Shown here piece by piece: positions 46,431 through 56,561 of a DNA stretch of 64,000 nucleotides (the first letter of the stretch is position 1; each line of letters opens with the position of its first letter). The stretch is from positions 17,049-81,048 of the forward strand of contig CAKOTF010000008.1 of NCBI GenBank assembly GCA_934120045.1. The letters are read 5' to 3'. Under the pieces are notes generated by a model that saw only the letters and a list, made by a program, of their open reading frames with translations, had not been told where the DNA came from and made no database searches. Source of the DNA: an uncultured Clostridia bacterium (GTDB lineage: Bacteria; Bacillota; Clostridia; TANB77; CAG-508). The translations under genes were made by a program, and so were the position numbers.

Positions 46431-46442
46431 ACAAATCTTAAA

Positions 46443-46706
46443 CTATTTTCTTAGTCCTAATTTTTCAACTAGTGCTTTATATGATTCTTCATCTTTCTTT
46501 GCTAAGTAGTTTAATAAATTTCTTCTTTTACCAACCATTTTAAGCATTCCTCTTCTTGAATGATTGTCTTTTTTATGAACTTTTAAATGCTCTGTTAATT
46601 CATTAATTCTTTCTGTTAAAAGAGCGATTTGAACTTCAGATGATCCTGTATCTTTTTCATCTCTTCTATATTGATTAATGATTTCTTGTTTTCTTTCTAC
46701 TGTCAT
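46443..46706 (-). CDS. rpsO: 30S ribosomal protein S15
   Basis: S15 binds the central domain of 16S rRNA. The 87 residues match the family throughout: [51 protein letters not shown] and a C-terminal helix ending LGLRK. A strong AGGAGG precedes the ATG. It is followed by its own terminator and then the pnp leader. No S15-type autoregulatory pseudoknot was recognised in its short upstream region. Confidence 0.98.
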   Translation of the reverse strand: MTVERKQEIINQYRRDEKDTGSSEVQIALLTERINELTEHLKVHKKDNHSRRGMLKMVGKRRNLLNYLAKKDEESYKALVEKLGLRK

Positions 46707-46866
46707 GTTATTAACACCTCCTATTTCTTTTTTCTCCTTATACCGAGCTCTAATAATAGGTGTCTTTTACTAGGCTAAGTTAAAGGAATATTTTTTCAAC
46801 ATAACTATTGTACTATATTTTACCAAAAAAATCAAGCAATTTCACTAATTTAGGTTAAATATATTT

Positions 46867-47394
46867 TTATCCATTTTTTATTGCTAATATATCTTCATCT
46901 TTTTTTAAGTTTGGTCCTAAAAATTCATAACAATTTTTATTAGATTTCATAGCCGATAATCCTATTTCTTTATCTTCTCTTAGTCTTCCACTTGCAAACT
47001 TTATTATAATTGGCTTATTAGTAGCTGCTAACATTACTACTTCTTTATCATCTCTCATTTCTGGTGATGCAAAATACAAAATTTGTCCTGTTTTTTTCAA
47101 TCCAGCCATTAATAATTCTTTATCATTTAATAAATTTTCTTTTGCATAGCAATATGTCCACCCAACTTCACTTACTGAGTCATATACTATTTCTCTATCT
47201 GCTTTTAATCTATCACTAACATATTCTAATGCTTCTGGATTATTATGCACTGCTGTTAAAGCAATTTCTCTATCATCTTTCATTTCTTCTCCTGCATAAT
47301 CTAATAATCCACCTTCTTTTGATACATTTTCTAATACGTATTGCCTATCATGTGCATTTTCTCTCATTTTTATTACTTCTGGTCTTTCTGGCAT
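46867..47394 (-). CDS. DUF4116 repeat protein
   Basis: This 175-residue soluble protein is built of tandem helical repeats of about 24-26 residues of the DUF4116 type: ALEYVSDRLKADREIVYDSVSE, LYFASPEMRDDKEVVMLAAT, IKFASGRLREDKEIGLSAMK. Each repeat carries an L/F-x2-A-S/G-x2-L/M-R/K-x-D-x-E-I/V core. The function of DUF4116 proteins is unknown; the repeats look like an alpha-solenoid binding surface. A GGAGGAATAA site precedes the ATG. It stands alone between recN and rpsO. Confidence 0.85.
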   Translation of the reverse strand: MPERPEVIKMRENAHDRQYVLENVSKEGGLLDYAGEEMKDDREIALTAVHNNPEALEYVSDRLKADREIVYDSVSEVGWTYCYAKENLLNDKELLMAGLKKTGQILYFASPEMRDDKEVVMLAATNKPIIIKFASGRLREDKEIGLSAMKSNKNCYEFLGPNLKKDEDILAIKNG

Positions 47395-47462
47395 TTTGTT
47401 TTATTCCTCCAAAAAAAATACTTTTTAATATATCAAATTTCTGATAGATATTTTCATATACC

Positions 47463-47505
47463 AAAAATGATATAATTTTATATTAAGCATTATATCATTT
47501 TATTT
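47463..47505 (-). terminator. Hairpin between DUF4116 gene and recN
   Basis: A perfect stem, AAAATGATATAAT (47464-47476) with ATTATATCATTTT (47489-47501), is followed by T-rich sequence on the plus strand and lies upstream of the recN stop codon on the minus strand side of the DUF4116 gene; it can end the recN transcript. Confidence 0.6.
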
Positions 47506-47531
47506 TTTATTTTACTATAATTTTTTACTTT

Positions 47532-49160
47532 TTAAGATACTTTTTTTCTTAGTTCATTTGCATATTGTAATGTAACTTCATTTACTTCTCCTGAAGAAAT
47601 TCTTGCAATTTCACATAAAACTTCTTTTTCATTTAATAATTTTACTTTTGTAGCTGTTCTTTCATTTTCTACTTTTTTACTTATAAAATAGTTATAATCT
47701 GCACTTGCGGCAATTGAAGCTAAATGTGATATACATAAAACTTGATGATTTTTTGAAATGCTTTTCATTTTGTCAGCCACTGCATTAGCAGCTTTTCCAC
47801 TTATTCCAGTATCAATTTCATCAAATATCATAACAGGTACTTCATCTGCTTCTGCTATTACTTTTTTTATAGCTAGCATTATTCTTGACATTTCTCCTCC
47901 TGATGCAATTTTTACTAATTCACTTTCATTTTCGCCAATGTTTGTTCTAATATAAATTTGAACAGAATCTTTACCATTTTCAAAATATTCATTTGCTTTA
48001 TATTCTACTTTTACATTAATTGTTGCATTTTTCATTTCTAATTCTAATAATTCTTTATTAATTCTTTGATTCAATTCTGTTGCATATTTTTTTCTAATTT
48101 CACTTATTTTCATTGCTATTACATTTAGCTCTGTTTCTAATTCAGCTTTTTCTTTTCTTAGTTTAGCATTTATTTCTTCTGCATTTTCTATTTTATTTAT
48201 CTCATCTGCAACTTCTTTTCCATATTCTAATATTTCTTCAATATTATTTCCATATTTTCTTTTTAAATCATATATAATATCTAATCTTGTTTCGACTTCT
48301 TCTCTTTGTTGTTCATCAAAGTCAACATCTTCACAATATGTTTCTATATCTCTTGATATTTCTTGCATTTCATAATATATGTTTCTTAAGCTTTCTATTG
48401 TTGAACTATATTTTGAATCTATTTCTTCTATTTTCTCTAATGCTCTTACTGCACTATTTATTACATCTATTGTATTTTCTCCAACTGCTTGACTTGCTTC
48501 TGATAAATTTTTAGCTATTTTTTCTGAGTTTAACATTATTTTTCTTTTTTCTTCTAATTTTTCTTCTTCATCTTTTTTTAATTTTGCTTCTTGTATTTCA
48601 TTTAATTGATATTTTAATAAATCTAATTTTCTTTGTTTTTCTTTTTCATCTCCATAATTATTTCTTAGTTCTCTTTTTACTTCATTATACCTTATAAATT
48701 TTGAGCTATATTCACTTTTCAATGGTAATAATTCTTCTCCTATAAAATTGTCAAGATATTTTATATGTGTTGAACTATCAAATAATTGTTGATTTTGGTT
48801 TTGACCATGTATTTCTATATATTTGCTCATAAAATCTTTTAATTCTGATACTGTTACAAGTCTCCCGTTTATTTTACAAGTATTTCTTCCATTGCTATAT
48901 ATTTCTCTTGTTACAATAATATTTTCATCTACTGAATTTATATCTTGTGGCTCATACATACATATTTCTACATATGAATGGATTTCACCTTTTCTTATCA
49001 TTTCTTTTGAGAATCGTCCACCACAAATTACTCCTAATGAATCTATTATTAATGTTTTACCAGCTCCTGTTTCTCCTGTTAATACATTCATTCCTTTGTT
49101 TAAATTTATTTCTAAATCATCTATTATTCCTATATTTTTTATATGTAAATTTGTAATCAT
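47532..49160 (-). CDS. recN: DNA repair protein RecN
   Basis: RecN is an SMC-like ATPase acting early in double-strand break repair. Walker A is GETGAGKT (29-36), Walker B is in VPVMIFDEIDTGISGKAANAV, and the ABC signature SGGEMSRIMLA precedes it. A long antiparallel coiled coil (about 150-360) separates the two head halves. At 542 residues it is slightly shorter than the usual 550-570 but complete. GGAGGGATT precedes the ATG. The usual neighbour argR is absent; recD2 lies upstream instead. Confidence 0.96.
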   Translation of the reverse strand: MITNLHIKNIGIIDDLEINLNKGMNVLTGETGAGKTLIIDSLGVICGGRFSKEMIRKGEIHSYVEICMYEPQDINSVDENIIVTREIYSNGRNTCKINGRLVTVSELKDFMSKYIEIHGQNQNQQLFDSSTHIKYLDNFIGEELLPLKSEYSSKFIRYNEVKRELRNNYGDEKEKQRKLDLLKYQLNEIQEAKLKKDEEEKLEEKRKIMLNSEKIAKNLSEASQAVGENTIDVINSAVRALEKIEEIDSKYSSTIESLRNIYYEMQEISRDIETYCEDVDFDEQQREEVETRLDIIYDLKRKYGNNIEEILEYGKEVADEINKIENAEEINAKLRKEKAELETELNVIAMKISEIRKKYATELNQRINKELLELEMKNATINVKVEYKANEYFENGKDSVQIYIRTNIGENESELVKIASGGEMSRIMLAIKKVIAEADEVPVMIFDEIDTGISGKAANAVADKMKSISKNHQVLCISHLASIAASADYNYFISKKVENERTATKVKLLNEKEVLCEIARISSGEVNEVTLQYANELRKKVS

Positions 49161-49175
49161 GACAATCCCTCCAAA

Positions 49176-49229
49176 AAAATAATAATACTTTTCTTAAACT
49201 AGATATCAAATATCTGTTCGAAAAGTATT
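49176..49229 (-). terminator. Terminator after recD2
   Basis: A perfect 10-base stem, AATACTTTTC (49184-49193) with GAAAAGTATT (49220-49229), contains an inner AGATA/TATCT hairpin and is followed on the minus strand by ATTATTTTTTTGG. Confidence 0.75.
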
Positions 49230-49288
49230 ATATGTTTTTCTTTGATTTTTGTCAATAGTTTTACGAACTTTTTTTCGCTTTTTATTTT

Positions 49289-51517
49289 TTACATATTTCG
49301 TAATTTATATTCCAATCCTGTATTTCTTTTTTTACTATCTACATTATTTATCATAAAATCTACAACTCTATCATTTCCAATTACAATCAATAATTTTTTA
49401 GCTCTTGTTAATCCTGTATATAATAAATTTCGTGTTAAGAGCATTGGTGCAGCTTGTGGTACAATCATTATAACAACATCAAATTCACTTCCTTGTGCTT
49501 TGTGTATTGTTATGCAATAACTATGGTCTATTTGTTCCAAATCATTGAATTCATACCAACAAACTTTATCATCATCAAATTTTATTCTTATATTTTTTTC
49601 TTTTTCATTTATATTTGTTATTGTCCCAATCTCACCATTAAATACACCATTTCCTGTTTCTATAGAATCTCCTTCTCTTCTTTCCCAATACATATCATAA
49701 TTATTTTTGGTTTGCATTATTCTATCACCAATTCTGAATATTACTCCCATACTTGCTTTTTCTGGTTCACCTTCTCTTGGTGGATTTAATTCTTTTTGTA
49801 ATGATTTATTTAATTCTTTTGTTCCTAACATTCCTTTTTTAGTTGGTGTTAATACTTGAATATTTTCAAAAAAGTCATAGTCTCCGAATTTTTTTAATCT
49901 TCCATTACATAATGATAAAACTTGTTCTAATATTTTTTCTTGATTATTTTCTTTTATAAAGAAAAAATCTTCTTTTGCATTTTCTGATAATTCTGAATCA
50001 TCTTTTTGTATAAATTTTTGACCATTATTTACTCTATGTGCATTTACTATTATTTTGCTTCTTGCTGCCTGTCTAAATATTTTATCTAAATGCACTGTTG
50101 AAATTTTTTCAGATGATATTATATCTTTTAAAACACTTCCCGGTCCTACTGATGGAAGTTGGTCTGTATCTCCTACAAGAATTAATTTTGTTCCTAAATA
50201 TATACAATCTAACAAATAACTCATTACAAACATATCTACCATTGACATTTCATCAACTATTATTATGTCTGCATCTATTGGTGCTCCTTCAAAGTCTTCA
50301 TCTTTCTTATAAAATACATCATCATCAACTTTTCCTATCTCTAATAATCTATGTAATGTTTGTGCTTCTTCTCCTGTTGTTTCTGTCATTCTCTTTGCTG
50401 CCCTTCCAGTAGGAGCACATAATACTATTTTATATTTTTTTTGCTTATAGATTTCTATAATACTTTTTATTATTGTCGTTTTTCCTGTTCCTGGGCCACC
50501 TGTAATAATTGTTACATTATTATCATTAATAGTTCTTATTGCTTCCTTTTGTTTTTCAGATAAAATCATATCTGTTCTTTCTTCTACTTTTTTTAATTCT
50601 TTTTCAATATTACTTATTTTTTTTACATTTTTAGTGTTTTTTAATTTTATTATTCTTTCTGCAATCTCATTTTCTGTTTTATAAAATGAGTATAAATATA
50701 CCCATTTTTCTTCATCTCTTTTTTCAATAACTATATCTTCATTTGCTTTTAAATTTATTAGTCCTTCTTCAATTATTTCTTCAGATACTCCTAATATCTG
50801 TTTTACATATTCTATTAAATTCTCCTTTAATGTACAACAATGTCCATTATATGTGATTTTCATCAAAGCATATTTTATTCCACTTTTCACTCTTTTTTGA
50901 TTTTCTCGTTCTATTCCAAGTTCTATTGCCATTTTATCTATTTGTGAAAATTCTACACCCCTTGCAATATCTATTAAAATATATGGATCATTTTCTATTT
51001 CTGATATTGCATTTATTCCTAGTAGATCATATACTTTTTTGGCACTTTCTGCTCCTAATCCAAATCTTTCTAAAAAGCCAACAATTTGCCATACTTCCCA
51101 ATTTTCAATAAAACTTTCAGATATTTCTTTTGCTTTATCTTTTGTTATTCCTTTTATTTGTACTAATTTTGATGGTTCGTATTTTAATACATGTATGGTT
51201 TCATCTCCAAATAATTTTATTATTTTACTTGCTGTTGCTGGTCCAACTCCTTTTATATTTCCATTTGCAAGATATTTTTCTAGTGCAGATAATGTTTGTG
51301 GCATTAATTTTTCAAATGTTTCTATTTTAAATTGTTCTCCATAATCTTTGTGTTCTATAAATTTTCCGATTATTTTTAATGAATCTCCTTTACATATAAA
51401 TGGTAAATATCCAACTACTGTAAATTGTTCTTCTTCTGTTTCAAATATTCCTACAGTATAGCTATTTACTTCATTTTGATATATTATCTCTGCTAGTATT
51501 CCTTCTTTTTCTTCCAA
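49289..51517 (-). CDS. recD2: RecD2-type 5'-3' DNA helicase
   Basis: RecD2 is the RecBC-independent relative of RecD found in Firmicutes and Deinococcus. TTG 51517 is chosen as start because GAGGACGG lies seven bases before it and MEEKEGILAEIIYQN is the usual family N-terminus; ATGs further upstream lack sites. The OB-fold region (1-80) is followed by hairpin-helix-hairpin motifs (NIKGVGPATASKI), Walker A GGPGTGKTT (about 340), DEMSMVD (motif II), and the UvrD-like C-terminal motifs TIHKAQGSEFD and LLYTGLTRAKKLL. All motifs are intact. Confidence 0.94.
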   Translation of the reverse strand: MEEKEGILAEIIYQNEVNSYTVGIFETEEEQFTVVGYLPFICKGDSLKIIGKFIEHKDYGEQFKIETFEKLMPQTLSALEKYLANGNIKGVGPATASKIIKLFGDETIHVLKYEPSKLVQIKGITKDKAKEISESFIENWEVWQIVGFLERFGLGAESAKKVYDLLGINAISEIENDPYILIDIARGVEFSQIDKMAIELGIERENQKRVKSGIKYALMKITYNGHCCTLKENLIEYVKQILGVSEEIIEEGLINLKANEDIVIEKRDEEKWVYLYSFYKTENEIAERIIKLKNTKNVKKISNIEKELKKVEERTDMILSEKQKEAIRTINDNNVTIITGGPGTGKTTIIKSIIEIYKQKKYKIVLCAPTGRAAKRMTETTGEEAQTLHRLLEIGKVDDDVFYKKDEDFEGAPIDADIIIVDEMSMVDMFVMSYLLDCIYLGTKLILVGDTDQLPSVGPGSVLKDIISSEKISTVHLDKIFRQAARSKIIVNAHRVNNGQKFIQKDDSELSENAKEDFFFIKENNQEKILEQVLSLCNGRLKKFGDYDFFENIQVLTPTKKGMLGTKELNKSLQKELNPPREGEPEKASMGVIFRIGDRIMQTKNNYDMYWERREGDSIETGNGVFNGEIGTITNINEKEKNIRIKFDDDKVCWYEFNDLEQIDHSYCITIHKAQGSEFDVVIMIVPQAAPMLLTRNLLYTGLTRAKKLLIVIGNDRVVDFMINNVDSKKRNTGLEYKLRNM

Positions 51518-51596
51518 TTTCCGTCCTCTTTTCATATTTTGATAGTGTGATTTTATCACAAAAATATGTTTGTTTCAAGGATATTTAGTTATAAAT

Positions 51597-51634
51597 AAAA
51601 AAATCGAGAAATTCTTACATTTCTCAATTTTTAT
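51597..51634 (-). terminator. Terminator after metK
   Basis: AAATCGAGAAAT (51601-51612) pairs with ATTTCTCAATTT (51619-51630), with flanking A and T runs. Confidence 0.7.
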
Positions 51635-51659
51635 TTTATACTATGTGTATTATAATTTT

Positions 51660-52778
51660 CTAGACCTCTAATTTTATAATTTTTTCCCAAGGTAATTCTG
51701 GCTTTCCAAAATGACCATAATTAGTTGTTTTTGTATAAATTGGTTCACGTAAACCAAGATATTCAATAATTCCTTTTGTTGTTAAGTCAAAATTCTTTTT
51801 GATTATTTCTTCTATTTTTTCTTCTGGTATTGTATTTGTTCCAAATGTGTCAACAAATATTGACATTGGTTGTTCAACACCTATTGCATATGCTACTTGT
51901 AATTCACATTTTTTGGCAAATCCATTTGCAACTATATTTTTTGCAATATGTCTCATCATATATGCTGCACTTCTGTCAACTTTTGTTGCATCTTTTCCTG
52001 AAAAAGCTCCTCCACCATGACGTGCATATCCACCATAAGTATCTACTATTATTTTTCTTCCTGTTAGTCCTGTATCTCCTAAAGGTCCACCTATAACAAA
52101 TCTTCCTGTTGGATTTATAAAATATTTTGTATTTTCATCTAAATATTTTTCTGGAATAACTGTTTTTATTACTTTTTCCATAATGTCTTTTTTTAATATA
52201 TCCATATCTGCAGATTCTTCGTGTTGATTTGATATAAGTATTGTGTCAATTCTTTTTACAATTCCATCTTCATATTCAACTGTTACTTGTGTTTTTCCAT
52301 CTGGTCTAAGATATGGTATTATTCCATTTTTACGAACTTCTGTAAGTCTTTTTGCCAATTTGTGTGCCATTGAAATTGCAAATGGCATATATTCTTCTGT
52401 TTCATCTGAAGCATATCCAAACATTATCCCTTGGTCTCCAGCCCCACCAATGTCTACACCTTGTGCTATATCTGAGCTTTGCTTTGTTATATTTATATCT
52501 ATCTTACATGTTCTATAATCTATGTCTAAGTCTGCTCTGTCATATCCTATTTCTTTTATTCTATCTCTTACTATTTTTTCTATATCTAATGTTGCATTTG
52601 TTGTTAATTGTCCTGCTATTGTTATTTGATTTGCAGATGCAAATGTTTCTATTGCAACTCTCGAATATTTATCTTGTCTTAATGCTTCATCTAATATTGT
52701 ATCTGATATATAATCACATAATTTATCTGGATGTCCTTCTGTTACACTTTCTGATGTAAAATACCATTTTTTACTCAT
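51660..52778 (-). CDS. metK: S-adenosylmethionine synthetase
   Basis: MetK makes SAM from methionine and ATP. The three-domain enzyme shows [14 protein letters not shown] at the start, [33 protein letters not shown] and the [19 protein letters not shown] loop. The 372 residues are at the short end of the family (about 380-400) but every motif is present. An S-box riboswitch with terminator lies upstream, so the product SAM should repress its own synthesis. The gene follows rplQ but is separated from it by that leader. Confidence 0.97.
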   Translation of the reverse strand: MSKKWYFTSESVTEGHPDKLCDYISDTILDEALRQDKYSRVAIETFASANQITIAGQLTTNATLDIEKIVRDRIKEIGYDRADLDIDYRTCKIDINITKQSSDIAQGVDIGGAGDQGIMFGYASDETEEYMPFAISMAHKLAKRLTEVRKNGIIPYLRPDGKTQVTVEYEDGIVKRIDTILISNQHEESADMDILKKDIMEKVIKTVIPEKYLDENTKYFINPTGRFVIGGPLGDTGLTGRKIIVDTYGGYARHGGGAFSGKDATKVDRSAAYMMRHIAKNIVANGFAKKCELQVAYAIGVEQPMSIFVDTFGTNTIPEEKIEEIIKKNFDLTTKGIIEYLGLREPIYTKTTNYGHFGKPELPWEKIIKLEV

Positions 52779-52872
52779 ATTTCTTCGTTTCCTTTCATAT
52801 TTATTATTCCACTTTGAGTTATAATAAATTCTTATATTTGCTCTGTCTAAAATAGAACCTTTCTAATACAAC

Positions 52873-53013
52873 AAAAAAAGAACTCTTAGCGCTTGCTATG
52901 AGTCTTTTTCAAAAAAATCATCACTCAAAGCTTTTGCTTTGCCGGTATTAGCACCTTACATATTGCAGGTTGCTGTGGGATTAACGAGCCGTTCTCTACT
53001 CCACTCTTGATAA
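52873..53013 (-). promoter_or_regulatory. SAM-I (S-box) riboswitch and terminator in front of metK
   Basis: On the minus strand from 53013 the sequence reads TTATCA-AGAGTGGAG (P1 5' strand and kink-turn side), CGGCTCGTTAATCCC, AGCAACCTGC, AAGGTGCTAATACCGGC, and a closing TGATGA near 52918. These are the conserved S-box blocks in order. Next comes a terminator hairpin, GACTC-TAGC with GCTA-GAGTTC (about 52880-52905), then seven T (52873-52879). High SAM would stabilise the aptamer and stop transcription before metK. Confidence 0.93.
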
Positions 53014-53032
53014 TATATATTCAATTTTATAA

Positions 53033-53542
53033 TTAAACTAATTGTAATATAGCTACTTCAGCAGCATCTCCTCTACGAGGACCAGCTTTAACTATTCTTG
53101 TATATCCACCAACTCTACCTTCGTATTTTGGAGCGATTTCATTGAATAATTTTGCCATTACATCTTCGCCTTCAACTTTGTTTAATTTAGTCATTATTTT
53201 TCTTCTAGCATTTAATCTTGATGGCATATCTTTTTGTCTCTTTTCAGTTGTTTCTTCTTTAACAACTTTTAGATATTCATTACCATTTTTGCTTTTTACT
53301 AATTCTGTAACTTTGTTACCTTTAGAATCTAATTTAGCTTTTACTACTTTAGCGTCTACTGTTTCAAAGTTATCTTTTTCTTTTATTGCTAATGCTATTA
53401 TGCTATCTGCAATAGCTTTTACTTCTTTTGCTCTAGCTTCTGTTGTTTCAACTTTACCTTTTAAGATTAAATCTGTTGTTAAAGTTTTTAACATAGCATT
53501 TCTTATATCAGTTGTTCTACCTAATTTTCTATTTGTAGCCAC
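53033..53542 (-). CDS. rplQ: 50S ribosomal protein L17 (long form)
   Basis: L17 lies near the exit tunnel. The GTG at 53542 is chosen ([17 protein letters not shown]), because AGAGGTGA precedes it and the alternative GTG lies inside that site. At 169 residues it is about 50 longer than the usual 115-125: a Lys/Val/Glu-rich insertion (about 60-110) sits between [10 protein letters not shown] and the [11 protein letters not shown] block. The C-terminus [25 protein letters not shown] is canonical. It is the last gene of the alpha operon, 14 bases after rpoA. Confidence 0.96.
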   Translation of the reverse strand: MATNRKLGRTTDIRNAMLKTLTTDLILKGKVETTEARAKEVKAIADSIIALAIKEKDNFETVDAKVVKAKLDSKGNKVTELVKSKNGNEYLKVVKEETTEKRQKDMPSRLNARRKIMTKLNKVEGEDVMAKLFNEIAPKYEGRVGGYTRIVKAGPRRGDAAEVAILQLV

Positions 53543-53565
53543 TTCTTTCACCTCTTTATTAAATT

Positions 53566-54513
53566 TTATTCATCTTCTTGTCTGAAATTTAGCCCTAATG
53601 AATGTAATTTTGCAATTACTTCATCTAAAGATTTCTTTCCTAAATTTCTAACTTTCATCATATCATTTTCAGATCTATTTGTTAAATCTTCTACTGTAGA
53701 TATTCCTGCTCTCTTTAAGCAATTGAATGAACGTACAGATAATTCTAATTCTTCAATTGAAGTTTCTAATACTTTCTCTTTCTTAGATTCTTCTTTTTCA
53801 ATCATAACTTGTGTATTTTTTGTTGCTTCTGATAAATCTATAAATAATTCTAGATGTCCTGTCATAACTTTGGCAGCTAAACTTAATGCTTCATGAGCTT
53901 TTAAGCTTCCATCTGTCCATACTTCTATAATTAATTTATCATAATCAACCATTTGGCCTACTCTAGTGTTTTTTACTTGATAATTTACTTTTTTTACTGG
54001 TGTATAAATTGAATCTATTGGAAGCACAGATATGTCTTGGTTTGGTTTTTTGTTCTTTTCAGAAGGGGAATATCCTCTTCCCATATCTGCTGTTAATTCC
54101 ATAATCAATTGTCCACCCTCAGCAACAGTTGCTATATGTAAGTCTGGATTTAATATTTCTACAGTTCCATCTGTAATGATATCTCCTGCAGTTACTTCTC
54201 CCTCTCCTTTAAAGTTAATTCTCATAACTTTTTCTTCGTTTTCAGTAAATTTTAGTCTAACATTTTTTAAGTTTACTATAATTTCTGGAACATCTTCTAC
54301 AACATTTGGTATGCTTGAAAATTCATGTAAAACACCTTCAATTTTAACACTTGTTAATGCACATCCTGTTAAAGATGAAAGTAATATACGTCTTAAAGAA
54401 TTTCCAATTGTAACGCCATATCCTCTTTCTAATGGTTCACATACAAATTTTGCATAATTGTTATTATCATCAACCTCTAGACATTCAATATTTGGCTTTT
54501 CAAATTCTATCAT
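53566..54513 (-). CDS. rpoA: RNA polymerase alpha subunit
   Basis: The 315 residues contain both domains. The assembly domain (about 1-230) shows [20 protein letters not shown] and [22 protein letters not shown], and the C-terminal domain binding UP elements and activators shows [20 protein letters not shown], then [16 protein letters not shown]. The linker between them is Lys/Glu-rich. It lies between rpsD and rplQ as usual, with a GGAGG site before the ATG. Confidence 0.98.
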   Translation of the reverse strand: MIEFEKPNIECLEVDDNNNYAKFVCEPLERGYGVTIGNSLRRILLSSLTGCALTSVKIEGVLHEFSSIPNVVEDVPEIIVNLKNVRLKFTENEEKVMRINFKGEGEVTAGDIITDGTVEILNPDLHIATVAEGGQLIMELTADMGRGYSPSEKNKKPNQDISVLPIDSIYTPVKKVNYQVKNTRVGQMVDYDKLIIEVWTDGSLKAHEALSLAAKVMTGHLELFIDLSEATKNTQVMIEKEESKKEKVLETSIEELELSVRSFNCLKRAGISTVEDLTNRSENDMMKVRNLGKKSLDEVIAKLHSLGLNFRQEDE

Positions 54514-54547
54514 TTCTACCTCCTAATATTTTTCTAATTAAAAACTA

Positions 54548-55174
54548 TTATTTAGAGTAAAGCTCTACTATTAAATGCTCTTCAACTGGAATATCAACAT
54601 CTTCTCTTGATGCTAATCTTACTACTTTACCACTTAAAGTTTCGTTATTTAATTCCAACCAAGCTGGAACTGGTCTTGCTGAATTTGCTTCAATATTTGC
54701 TTTTATAGCTCCATTTTCTTTTTTGTTTTCTCTTACTGTTATAACATCTCCTGCTTTAACTAAGTAAGATGGTATATCAACTCTTTGTCCATTAACTGCA
54801 AATTGTCCATGGTTTACAAGTTGTCTTGCTTGAGCTCTTGAAGCTCCAAATCCTAATCTATATACAACATTATCTAATCTGCTTTCTAATATTTGTAGTA
54901 AGTTTTCACCTGTGATTCCTTTTTTATTAGATGCCATTTCGAAATATCCTCTAAATTGTTTTTCTCCAACTCCATAGTATGATTTTGTTTTTTGTTTTTC
55001 TCTTAATTGAGTTCCGTATTCAGAAAGTTTAGCTCTTTTTTGTCCGTGTTGTCCTGGAGCATAATTTCTTCTAGAAATACTGCATTTATCAGAATAACAT
55101 CTTGAACCTTTTAAGAACAATTTTTGTCCTTCTCTACGGCAAATACGACATTGTTCGTCTGTATAACGTGCCAT
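54548..55174 (-). CDS. rpsD: 30S ribosomal protein S4 (zinc-binding form)
   Basis: S4 is a primary 16S rRNA binder and represses its own operon in many bacteria. The N-terminus is the C+ form, with four cysteines (CRICRREG, then CYSDKC) that bind zinc. Further on are [11 protein letters not shown], the S4 RNA-binding domain ([27 protein letters not shown]) and a normal C-terminus. Length is 208 residues. It follows rpsK and precedes rpoA. Confidence 0.98.
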   Translation of the reverse strand: MARYTDEQCRICRREGQKLFLKGSRCYSDKCSISRRNYAPGQHGQKRAKLSEYGTQLREKQKTKSYYGVGEKQFRGYFEMASNKKGITGENLLQILESRLDNVVYRLGFGASRAQARQLVNHGQFAVNGQRVDIPSYLVKAGDVITVRENKKENGAIKANIEANSARPVPAWLELNNETLSGKVVRLASREDVDIPVEEHLIVELYSK

Positions 55175-55253
55175 CTTTTACACCTCTTTCATTATATTTT
55201 ATTTATATTCTTAATTTTAAATTTCTTTTTATAATCCACCTAAGTATAAAAAA

Positions 55254-55652
55254 TTATACTCTTCTTCTTTTTGGTGGTCTACATCCGTTATGTGGGATTG
55301 GTGTAACATCTTTGATGCTACTGATTTCTAATCCTGCAGCTTGTAAAGATCTTATTGCTGATTCTCTACCTGCTCCTGGACCTTTAACATATACTTCAAC
55401 TGTTTTTAATCCATGTTCCATAGCTTCTTTAGCTGCTTTTTCAGCAACTTCTCCAGCTGCGAATGGTGTGCTTTTTCTTGAACCTTTGAAACCTTGTCCT
55501 CCAGCACTTCCCCATGAAATTGTATTTCCGTTTGTATCTGTTATTGTTACTATTGTATTATTGAAACTAGAATGAATATGTGCAGCACCTTTATCGATGT
55601 TTTTTCTATTTCTTCTAGCTACTGGTTTTTTTGCAACATTTTTGTTAGCCAT
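55254..55652 (-). CDS. rpsK: 30S ribosomal protein S11
   Basis: S11 belongs to the platform of the small subunit. The 132 residues show [40 protein letters not shown], the [25 protein letters not shown] core and the C-terminus [18 protein letters not shown]. All are diagnostic. It stands between rpsM and rpsD, with a GGAGGGAA site before the ATG. Confidence 0.98.
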   Translation of the reverse strand: MANKNVAKKPVARRNRKNIDKGAAHIHSSFNNTIVTITDTNGNTISWGSAGGQGFKGSRKSTPFAAGEVAEKAAKEAMEHGLKTVEVYVKGPGAGRESAIRSLQAAGLEISSIKDVTPIPHNGCRPPKRRRV

Positions 55653-55701
55653 TGTTCTTATTTCCCTCCTTATATAACAGTTTTACACTGTTTTAAAAGT
55701 C

Positions 55702-56079
55702 TTATTTTACATCTTTCTTTGATCTACTTACTAATTTTCTTGGACCTTTTCTTGTACGAGCATTAGTTTTAGTTCTTTGTCCTCTTACTGGAAGACTTCT
55801 TCTATGTCTTAATCCTCTGTAGCATCCAATTTCAGTTAATCTTTTTATATTAAGAGCTACTTCTCTTCTTAAATCACCTTCAACTTTATATGATTCGTCA
55901 ATAACTTTTCTTATGCTATTAACTTCTTCATCAGTTAAATCTTTAACTCTTGTGTCTGGGTTTACTCCAGCTTTTGCTAATATTTTGTTTGAGCTAGCTA
56001 CTCCTATACCATAAATATATGTAAGTCCTATTTCTACTCTTTTTTCTTTAGGTAAGTCTACTCCTGCTATACGAGCCAT
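55702..56079 (-). CDS. rpsM: 30S ribosomal protein S13
   Basis: S13 contacts the 50S subunit and tRNAs. The start at 56079 ([14 protein letters not shown]) follows GGAGGTGCA; a few upstream in-frame codons belong to the leader. The helix-two-turn-helix core ([20 protein letters not shown]) and the basic tail ([20 protein letters not shown] in part) are intact. The 150 bases between it and rpmJ include an ACACAAAT/ATTTGTGT inverted repeat. Confidence 0.98.
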   Translation of the reverse strand: MARIAGVDLPKEKRVEIGLTYIYGIGVASSNKILAKAGVNPDTRVKDLTDEEVNSIRKVIDESYKVEGDLRREVALNIKRLTEIGCYRGLRHRRSLPVRGQRTKTNARTRKGPRKLVSRSKKDVK

Positions 56080-56259
56080 GTTTCTTTGCACCTCCAAATT
56101 TTTTTATTTGTTTGTCCTTATTTTTTTTAAAGGTGAAATGCATCTAATTTAATAGATCTTTAAAAATTAATGTTGGACATATATATAAACACAAATTTGA
56201 TATGTTAACATCTATATGTTAAACAGCCGCTACCTTATTTGTGTTATAAACTTAAGGAA

Positions 56260-56373
56260 TTAACCTTGTCTTTGTTTGTGTTTAGGGTTTTCACAAATAA
56301 CTCTAATTACACCTTTTCTTTTTATTACTTTGCATTTGTCACACATTTTCTTTACTGATGGTCTAACCTTCAT
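56260..56373 (-). CDS. rpmJ: 50S ribosomal protein L36 (zinc-binding form)
   Basis: This 37-residue protein begins [20 protein letters not shown] and ends with NPKHKQRQG. The CxxC-x12-C-x4-H zinc knuckle (C+ form) is complete. A strong AAGGAGGTG lies upstream of the ATG. It sits in the standard place between infA and rpsM. L36 helps organise 23S rRNA near the peptidyl transferase centre. Confidence 0.96.
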   Translation of the reverse strand: MKVRPSVKKMCDKCKVIKRKGVIRVICENPKHKQRQG

Positions 56374-56561
56374 TTCTTTGCACCTCCTTAAATTGTCTTC
56401 AGACATTCCTTAGCTTGCCGCATTCCACTTGGGCTAAGGAATGACCTTCGCCTTGTGAATTAAGTTGTGTCTTCAAACTTGATTTTTATATAATTGGGTT
56501 AATTTACGTTTCAAATTTATTTTATAATATTCTTCATAAATTCCAATATGTTTTTTGAATT

